Of a DNA stretch of 64,000 bases, positions 58,710-64,000 are shown piece by piece. The DNA lies in NCBI GenBank assembly GCA_900129675.1, contig FSRD01000001.1, forward strand, positions 7,181,501-7,245,500. The letters are read 5' to 3'. The stretch is from Bradyrhizobium erythrophlei (GTDB lineage Bacteria > Pseudomonadota > Alphaproteobacteria > Rhizobiales > Xanthobacteraceae). Position 1 is the stretch's first letter. Every line of letters begins with the position of its first letter. Made by a program: the position numbers and the translations under genes. Below the pieces are notes generated by a model. The model did not search any database. It was not told the origin of the DNA and saw only the letters and a list, made by a program, of their open reading frames with translations.

Positions 58710-59567
58710 ATGATGTCGGCGGCTTCAGGGATTTGCTCGCCGGTGGGCGTGATCGCAGGTGGCGGCGCCATGCCGTTCGCGGTGGCGGATTCGCTCACCG
58801 CGCGCGGCATCGCGCCCGTGATCTTCGCGCTTCGAGGCGCCTGCGATCCGGTCGCGGTTGAACGCTTTCGCCATCACTGGATTTCGGTCGGCCAGCTTGG
58901 CCGCGCGACAAAGCTGTTTCGCAGCGAGGGCTGCCGCGACCTGATCTTCATCGGCACGCTGCTGCGGCCGGCACTGTCGGAGATCAGGCTGGACTGGGGT
59001 ACGATCCGCGTGATCGGCAAGGTGATGACGTCGTTTCGCGGCGGCGACGATCATCTGCTGTCGGGGATCGGCCGTATTCTCGAACAGGACGGTTTCCGCA
59101 TGGTCGGAATCAGGGATGTCGCTCCTGACGTCCTGATGCCCGAGGGGCGCATTGCCCGCGCAGCGCCGGATCCCGCCGCGACAGCCGATATCGCCAGGGG
59201 GCAGGAGGTGCTCCGCGCGCTCGGGCCCTTCGATATCGGCCAGGCCGTGGTCGTGATCGACGGTCACGTGGTGGCGGTGGAAGATATCGAGGGCACCGAT
59301 GGCCTGCTGGCGCGCGTGGCGCGGCTGCGCGCCGAGGGCCGCATCCGCGCCAAGGCCGGCCGCGGCGTGCTGGTCAAGGCGCCCAAGAGCGGCCAGGATC
59401 TGCGCTTCGACCTGCCGACGGTCGGGGCCAAAACCATCGAAGGCGCGGCCAAGGCCGGGCTTGCCGGCATTGCCATCATCGCCGGGCACACCATCGCCGC
59501 GGAATCGCAGGCGATGATCGAAGCGGCCGACAAAGCCGGCCTCTTTGTCCAGGGCCTGCCCGCGTGA
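58710..59567 (+). CDS. lpxI: UDP-2,3-diacylglucosamine diphosphatase LpxI
   Basis: A 285-residue enzyme that hydrolyses UDP-2,3-diacylglucosamine to lipid X, the alphaproteobacterial replacement for LpxH. Recognised by GVIAGGGAMPFAVADSLTARG, the middle DVAPDVLMPEG and the C-terminal GLAGIAIIAGHTIAAES. Its place between lpxA and lpxB is the conserved one. The LpxB start (GTG) overlaps its stop by 4 bases. Confidence 0.95.
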   Translation: MMSAASGICSPVGVIAGGGAMPFAVADSLTARGIAPVIFALRGACDPVAVERFRHHWISVGQLGRATKLFRSEGCRDLIFIGTLLRPALSEIRLDWGTIRVIGKVMTSFRGGDDHLLSGIGRILEQDGFRMVGIRDVAPDVLMPEGRIARAAPDPAATADIARGQEVLRALGPFDIGQAVVVIDGHVVAVEDIEGTDGLLARVARLRAEGRIRAKAGRGVLVKAPKSGQDLRFDLPTVGAKTIEGAAKAGLAGIAIIAGHTIAAESQAMIEAADKAGLFVQGLPA

Positions 59568-60757
59568 CGCCGGCGCGCGCATTCGCCGATCGGGGGCGGA
59601 AAATCTTTCTGATCGCGACCGAGGAATCCGGTGACCGCCTCGGCGCCAATCTGATGAAGGTCTTGCGCCAGCGCCTTGGCGACGCGGTGCGGTTCGAAGG
59701 CGTCGGTGGCCGCTCGATGGCGCGCGAGGGGCTGGTATCGCGGTTTCCGATCGAGGAATTGTCGATCATTGGCCTTGCCGCGGTCGTCAAGCACCTGCCG
59801 AAAATCCTGCGGTTGATCCGGGAAACCGCAACCGCCGTGACGGAAGCCAAGCCTGATATTCTCGTGATCATCGACAGCCCCGATTTCACCCACCGCGTCG
59901 CCAGGCGCGTTCGCGCCGCCGATTCCTTGATCCCGATCGTGGATTACGTCTCGCCCTCGGTCTGGGCGTGGCGCCCGGGCCGCGCGCGCGCGATGCTGAG
60001 CTATGTCGATCATGTGCTGGCCCTGTTGCCGTTCGAGCCGGCGGCCTATCAGCGGCTTCGCGGCCCGCCCTGCAGCTATGTCGGCCATCCCCTGACCGAG
60101 CAGCTCGCCGCGCTGCGGCCCGGCGCCGATGAACAGACGCGGCGCGATCAAGCGCCACCGGTGGTGCTGGTGCTGCCGGGAAGCCGCCGCAGCGAAATCC
60201 GCCACCACATGGTTGTGTTCGGCCAGACGCTGGGCCGGCTGCGCGACGACGGCGTGGCGTTCGAACTGGTGTTGCCGACCATGCCGCATCTGCAGGAGGC
60301 GATCGCCGAAGCGCTGGCGGCTTGGCCGGTGCAGCCCCGCATCGTGGTCGGCGAGCAGGAGAAGCGGGCGGCGTTCCGGATCGCGCACGCGGCCCTGGCT
60401 AAATCCGGCACCGTCACGCTCGAACTCGCGCTCTCGGGCGTGCCGATGGTGACGGCCTACCGGACCGGCTCGGCGGAAGCCTGGATTTTGCGCAAGGCGA
60501 TCAAGGTCAATTCGGTGATCCTCGCCAATCTCGTGATCGGCGAGAACGTCGTTCCGGAATTTCTGCAGGAAGACTGTACGCCGGAAAAACTGTCGCAGGC
60601 GCTGCGCGAGGTGCTCGGCGATTCAGCGCTGCGGCGAAAACAGCTCGAGGCTTTTGCAAAGATCGATCGGATCATGTCGACCGGCAACCAGCCGCCGAGC
60701 GCCCGCGCCGCCGACATCGTGCTGGCGACGATGCGGAAGGCGCGAAGGACGAATTAG
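59564..60757 (+). CDS. lpxB: lipid-A-disaccharide synthase
   Basis: A 397-residue family 19 glycosyltransferase joining lipid X and UDP-diacylglucosamine. Motifs: LIATEESGDRLGANLMKVL at the start, DYVSPSVWAWRPGRA in the middle, VLPGSRRSEIRHH and the nucleotide site KSGTVTLELALSGVPMVTAYR. It starts at GTG 59564, coupled to lpxI. It ends the core gene block; gltA, which I would expect next in relatives, is not here. Confidence 0.97.
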   Translation: MTPARAFADRGRKIFLIATEESGDRLGANLMKVLRQRLGDAVRFEGVGGRSMAREGLVSRFPIEELSIIGLAAVVKHLPKILRLIRETATAVTEAKPDILVIIDSPDFTHRVARRVRAADSLIPIVDYVSPSVWAWRPGRARAMLSYVDHVLALLPFEPAAYQRLRGPPCSYVGHPLTEQLAALRPGADEQTRRDQAPPVVLVLPGSRRSEIRHHMVVFGQTLGRLRDDGVAFELVLPTMPHLQEAIAEALAAWPVQPRIVVGEQEKRAAFRIAHAALAKSGTVTLELALSGVPMVTAYRTGSAEAWILRKAIKVNSVILANLVIGENVVPEFLQEDCTPEKLSQALREVLGDSALRRKQLEAFAKIDRIMSTGNQPPSARAADIVLATMRKARRTN

Positions 60758-61009
60758 CGGACGGTTGCAAGGTTCCGGCGTGCCCCAACACAAACTTCAC
60801 CCGTGAAGGCGCTAACCCGATCCGCACAAATTTGTGATGCGCAGTTCGAGGGGCGTTTGAAGGTGTGAGTTTGTTGCGGAAAACAGACGCGAGTGCCCCG
60901 AGAAGGCGGCTTCAAACGTGCTCGGTAGCGGTTCCTATTGCGTTTGCGATCGGGCCAAATTAATAATCGCGAAGGGGAAGAAGCAGTCTCCCCTTGAGAC
61001 TCCGGTCCA
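60758..61009. other. intergenic region at the boundary to accessory DNA
   Basis: About 250 bases without a convincing gene. A GGGGA/TCCCC dyad lies near 60974-60996. I see no transfer RNA, attachment site or terminator with a T run. Confidence 0.5.
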
Positions 61010-61342
61010 ATGACTGCGCAACACTCGACTTGTCGAGGAGATTTGCGCGTGGATCGAAGCAAACACTCAATTTCCCCGAATGACCTGTGCGCACGGCCAG
61101 GCTCCGCGGCGCCGATTGTCGTCGACGTACGGCGCGATGCTGACTTTGCCGGTGCCGATCGGCTGGTTGCTCCCGCTTTAGTGGTTCGGGCGACGGACGA
61201 CAAATTCACCGTCTTCCTCGATGGGATTTGGTTGTTTACCGGGTTCAACAAGACTCTGTCCCGGCCGGGCCGTATCGCGCTTTGGAGCAAAGGCGACAGC
61301 ATCACGCCGTTCGACCAGATCGAGATCGCACCGTTGCCGTGA
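61010..61342 (+). pseudogene. chimeric frame: rhodanese N-terminus joined to a lectin-like C-terminus
   Basis: A 110-codon open frame made of two unrelated parts. Residues 13-50 (VDRSKHSISPNDLCARPG, then APIVVDVRRDADFAGADRLV) are the start of a rhodanese domain as found in chromate-resistance/sulphurtransferase proteins, cut before its active-site cysteine. From about residue 56 (VVRATDDKFTVFLDGIWLF ... DSITPFDQIEIAPLP) it is the end of a concanavalin/LamG-like domain. A deletion fusing two genes near 61180 explains this best. It precedes the sod gene. Confidence 0.65.
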
Positions 61343-61406
61343 GCCCGCGATCAGCCAGTCACCTCCCGCATTCACCTTTCGCAGCTGTCAGCCCCAGGAG
61401 ATTTCC

Positions 61407-62132
61407 ATGACCATCTCAACCGAACGCCGAAGCTTCATTCAGGGAGCGGGGCTCGCCGCTGCCGCCGCATCAACAGCGACGCTGGCCGCGAACCCTGCAT
61501 TCGCCCAAAGCAACCAACCGAGCGGAGCCAGAACGATGTCGTATCAAGCAAAACCCCTGTCACTCGACCCAAAGTCGATCAAGGGCATTTCGGAAAAGGT
61601 TCTCGTGAGCCACTATGAAAACAACTACGTTGGTGCCGTAAAGCGCCTCAACGCGATCGGCGCGCAGCTGGCCGAGCTCGATTTCGCCAAGGCGCCGAAT
61701 TTCATGGTCAACGGCTTGAAGCGTGAAGAGTTGATCGCTGCGAACTCGATGATCCTGCACGAGATATACTTCGACGGGCTCGGTGGTGGTGCCGCCGCAA
61801 GCGGCGCGCTGGCGGAGGCCATCGTTCGCGACTTCGGCAGCCTCGAGCGCTGGCGCTCGGAATTTGTCGCGATGGGCAAGGCGGAAGGCGGCGGCTCCGG
61901 CTGGGTGATCCTGTCCTACTCGCCGCGCGACAAACGCCTCGTCAATCAATGGGCCGCGGACCACACCACGACGTTGGCCGGCGGCCGGCCGGTGTTGGTG
62001 CTCGACATGTACGAGCACGCCTATCATATGGACTACGGTGCGGCCGCCGCGCGCTATGTCGACATCTACATGGAAGCCATCCGCTGGGACAACGCCGCGA
62101 AGCTGTACGATCAGTACAGCCGCGAAAGCTAG
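61407..62132 (+). CDS. Tat-exported Fe/Mn superoxide dismutase
   Basis: A 241-residue protein. Its N-terminus is a twin-arginine signal (ERRSFIQGAGLAAAAASTATLA, shown in part), cleaved near AFAQ. The rest is an iron/manganese superoxide dismutase with metal ligands H69 (VSHYENNY), H118 (ILHEIYF), D200 and H204 (LDMYEHAY). Most SODs of this family are cytoplasmic; a folded, metal-loaded enzyme sent out by Tat would protect the periplasm. AGGAG precedes ATG 61407 by 7 bases. Confidence 0.88.
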   Translation: MTISTERRSFIQGAGLAAAAASTATLAANPAFAQSNQPSGARTMSYQAKPLSLDPKSIKGISEKVLVSHYENNYVGAVKRLNAIGAQLAELDFAKAPNFMVNGLKREELIAANSMILHEIYFDGLGGGAAASGALAEAIVRDFGSLERWRSEFVAMGKAEGGGSGWVILSYSPRDKRLVNQWAADHTTTLAGGRPVLVLDMYEHAYHMDYGAAAARYVDIYMEAIRWDNAAKLYDQYSRES

Positions 62133-62183
62133 GTGTGCCGTCGAACGAGATAACGACCAAAAGATGAGGGAGGGATTCGTGTC

Positions 62184-62369
62184 ATGAGAAGCGTTGCGAT
62201 AACGATGCTGGTGCTGGCCGGTTCTTGGGCGGTCAATGCCGCCGCACAGGCTCAAACAAGCTGCAAAGTATGCGGCGAACAGCAAGCAGCGTGCATGAAG
62301 AACTATGCCGGACCGACCTGCAAATCCGAGTACAGAATGTGCATCAAATCTTGCGGGAAGAAATCGTGA
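62184..62369 (+). CDS. secreted Cys-rich small protein
   Basis: A 61-residue precursor with a signal peptide ending near AQAQ and a 38-residue mature part with six cysteines (TSCKVCGEQQAACMKN, PTCKSEYRMCIKSCGKK). The even number and spacing suggest three disulphides or a metal site. Preceded by AGGGAGG 13 bases before ATG 62184. Function unknown. Confidence 0.7.
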   Translation: MRSVAITMLVLAGSWAVNAAAQAQTSCKVCGEQQAACMKNYAGPTCKSEYRMCIKSCGKKS

Positions 62370-62394
62370 AGCGCCGGACTCGCGGGAAGTCGGC

Positions 62395-62769
62395 ATGAAG
62401 GAGTTGGCGGCCATATTGGCAGCGGTAACGCTTGGCGTGACTTCATTGGAGATCGGCGCAGTCGCCGCCGAACGGTTTCAGAAGCTTTCCGGGAGTCAAA
62501 TCCGCAAGAAATTGTCCGGTATGCAACTTACCGACGAGGTGCACTGGCGTGACGTATACGACCGCGACGGCACGTTGAGAAATTATTCAGACGGAACGGA
62601 GCGAGTGGGCAAATGGGCGGTCGAGAAGGACGAACTCTGTGTCTACTTCAAGGAATCGGACGATGGTTGTTACGAGGTGTCGCTCTCGGGGGACCGTATC
62701 GAGATGAAGCCTTCCGGATTGGGTTTGAGCATTGAGGGCATTCTCCAGGCGCCAACTGATCGTAACTAA
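62395..62769 (+). CDS. exported hypothetical protein
   Basis: A 124-residue protein with a signal peptide (MKELAAILAAVTLGVTSLEIGAVAA, in part) and a small beta-rich domain (LSGSQIRKKLSGMQLTDEV, KWAVEKDELCVYF, CYEVSLSGDRIEM) with two cysteines. It resembles small periplasmic proteins that carry the pattern LTDEVHWRDVY followed by GTERVGKW, often found as single copies in rhizobia. ATG 62395 starts the signal peptide; the frame upstream is unlikely. No function assigned. Confidence 0.72.
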   Translation: MKELAAILAAVTLGVTSLEIGAVAAERFQKLSGSQIRKKLSGMQLTDEVHWRDVYDRDGTLRNYSDGTERVGKWAVEKDELCVYFKESDDGCYEVSLSGDRIEMKPSGLGLSIEGILQAPTDRN

Positions 62770-62826
62770 AGCGGGCACCTTCAGCAGACGAGCGGCATCC
62801 CTTCGCCGCCGAGAGATGGTGTGGTC

Positions 62827-63840
62827 ATGTTACATCTATCCCGGACGATCGTAACGGTAATAGCCGGCGTCATGGCTTGGATTACCACTGCAGATCAAGC
62901 GTCTGCCCAGGCCGCGGACACAGCTCCGCTCCAACTCGAAGCCAAAATCCCGCTGGGCGACGTCAGGGGCCGGATCGACCACATGGCGGTTGATCTGAAG
63001 CGGCAGCGGCTATTCGTTGCCGAACTAGGCAACGATACCGTTGGAATCGTCGATCTCCCAAATCGAAAATTGCTCCACAGGATCGCGGGACTGAAGCACC
63101 CGCAAGGCGTCGGGTACGAGCCCACGACCGATATGCTTTATGTCGCCAATGCCGGTGACGGCTCGGTGCAATTGTTCGAAGGGAGCGACTACAAGCCCGC
63201 CGGACGAATCGAGCTTGGCAGCGACGCCGACAATATTCGTGTCGATGCCGCGACCAATCGGGTGTTCATTGGATACGGCAGCGGGGCACTGGCGGTGATT
63301 GATCCTGCAACCCGCAACAAGGTGGGGGACATTTCACTAAAGGCGCACCCCGAAAGTTTCCAGATCGACCCGAACACAAGCCAGATCTTCGTCAACGTTC
63401 CGGAGGCACGCGGGATCGCGGTCGTCGATCACGGTTCGCAAAAGCAAATCGGAAAATGGCCGCCGGCCAATCGGAGTGCGAATTTTCCGATGGCGCTTGA
63501 TCCGGTCCGTCGCCATGTCCTCGTGATCTTTCGCTCTCCTGCCGAACTCGGCGTCTTTTCAATGACGGACGGCAAGCCGATCGCGACGACCGAAACCTGC
63601 GGCGATGCCGATGACCTCTTTGTTGATGCCAAGCGCGCACGCATTTACGTCAGTTGCGGGGCTGGCTTCCTGGATATTTTGGAAGTGAAAGAAACGACGT
63701 ACCGGCGGATCGCGCGCATCCCTACGGTTTCCGGGGCACGCACTTCGCTCTTTGTGCCGGAGATGGATCGTCTGCTGCTTGCCGTCCGGGCGAGTTCCGC
63801 ACAGCCCGCAGCCATTTGGGTATTCCGGCCAACGCCATGA
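62827..63840 (+). CDS. exported YncE-like beta-propeller protein
   Basis: About 337 residues with a signal peptide (cleaved near ASAQA) and seven repeat-like blades of the YVTN/NHL type (VDLKRQRLFVAELGNDTVGIVD, VGYEPTTDMLYVANAGDGSV, VDAATNRVFIGYGSGALAVID, and so on). Proteins of this kind bind ligands or other proteins in the periplasm. Starts GTG 62821 and ATG 62827 are equivalent. No enzymatic motif is seen. Confidence 0.82.
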   Translation: MLHLSRTIVTVIAGVMAWITTADQASAQAADTAPLQLEAKIPLGDVRGRIDHMAVDLKRQRLFVAELGNDTVGIVDLPNRKLLHRIAGLKHPQGVGYEPTTDMLYVANAGDGSVQLFEGSDYKPAGRIELGSDADNIRVDAATNRVFIGYGSGALAVIDPATRNKVGDISLKAHPESFQIDPNTSQIFVNVPEARGIAVVDHGSQKQIGKWPPANRSANFPMALDPVRRHVLVIFRSPAELGVFSMTDGKPIATTETCGDADDLFVDAKRARIYVSCGAGFLDILEVKETTYRRIARIPTVSGARTSLFVPEMDRLLLAVRASSAQPAAIWVFRPTP

Positions 63841-63870
63841 TTCCGTCGCCACGGCACCGAAGACAAACGC

Positions 63871-64000
63871 ATGGGCACGAAACGGAAGCGTTCGAAACCG
63901 AGGCTCCCGAAATGGGCGATCATCGCTGCATGTTTTGTCGCGTGGTCCGACCCTGCCTCGGCTTATCGGCCGTTCGATGGAACCGATGCTGCGGTGGCAG
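63871..64000 (+). CDS. 5' end of an exported protein, cut by the window edge
   Basis: ATG 63871 opens a frame of 43 codons to the end of the window. It encodes a basic start (MGTKRKRSKPRLPKW), a hydrophobic helix (AIIAACFVAWSDPASA) and AYRPFDGTDAAVA, which looks like a signal peptide followed by the mature start of an outer-membrane or periplasmic protein. No ribosome site is strong. Confidence 0.6.
   Translation, partial: MGTKRKRSKPRLPKWAIIAACFVAWSDPASAYRPFDGTDAAVA

Overview
The window is high-GC chromosomal DNA from an alphaproteobacterium of the Bradyrhizobium / Rhodopseudomonas type (Nitrobacteraceae). The placement rests on gene order (nuo - birA - rnj - mce - DUF1467 ... proS - lolCD - dnaE), the long ribosomal protein S2, tandem DUF3551 genes, the dispersed palindromic repeats and the GTTC-N7-GTTC type of LexA box. 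It is an inference from sequence; no database was searched.

Layout. 1-14312: the distal part of the respiratory complex I operon (nuoF end, two small extra genes, nuoG to nuoN), running tightly into birA, RNase J, methylmalonyl-CoA epimerase and a DUF1467 membrane protein. 14313-27560: an accessory segment between DUF1467 and proS, two genes I expect to be neighbours in relatives. It holds repeat-rich non-coding DNA, a complete IS66-type element (15083-17624, perfect 8-bp target duplication) inserted in the fifth codon of a small membrane-protein gene, a single-domain globin, a candidate small RNA, and a ten-gene copper-handling locus (18834-27358). That locus encodes two DUF2946 proteins, an outer-membrane barrel protein, CopC, CopD, a TonB-dependent receptor, a Cys/His-containing Asp-box propeller, a TlpA-like thioredoxin, a PCuAC copper chaperone and a YtkA/FixH-like protein. 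It looks like a relative of the copper-starvation pcuABCDE operon of B. japonicum. 27561-30939: proS and the lipoprotein-releasing transporter lolCD. 31023-32512: four small secreted DUF3551 genes with relics that record a tandem duplication which copied the tail of lolD. 32845-35039: an Omp25/31-like porin and small genes, including a 32-residue membrane peptide gene behind two perfect LexA boxes. 35272-43796: dnaE, a secreted trypsin-like protease, an FHA membrane protein and a caspase-fold protein that lacks both catalytic residues. 44022-44757: a frameshifted vapB relic and a toxin-first RelE/Phd module with an apparently leaderless promoter.

45065-60757 is core biosynthesis: rpsB, tsf, pyrH, frr, uppS, cdsA, dxr, rseP, bamA, lpxD, fabZ, a small exported protein, lpxA, lpxI and lpxB. 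This is the classic block joining translation, isoprenoid/phospholipid synthesis and outer-membrane assembly. From 60758 to the end the content is accessory again: a chimeric gene made of rhodanese and lectin-like fragments, a Tat-exported Fe/Mn superoxide dismutase, small exported proteins, a YncE-like propeller and the first 43 codons of a gene cut by the window edge.

The most interesting items are the LexA-controlled small membrane peptide (SidA-like logic), the copper island with its unusual propeller, the IS66 insertion that supplies a new start codon, the pseudo-caspase, and the DUF3551/lolD duplication scar.
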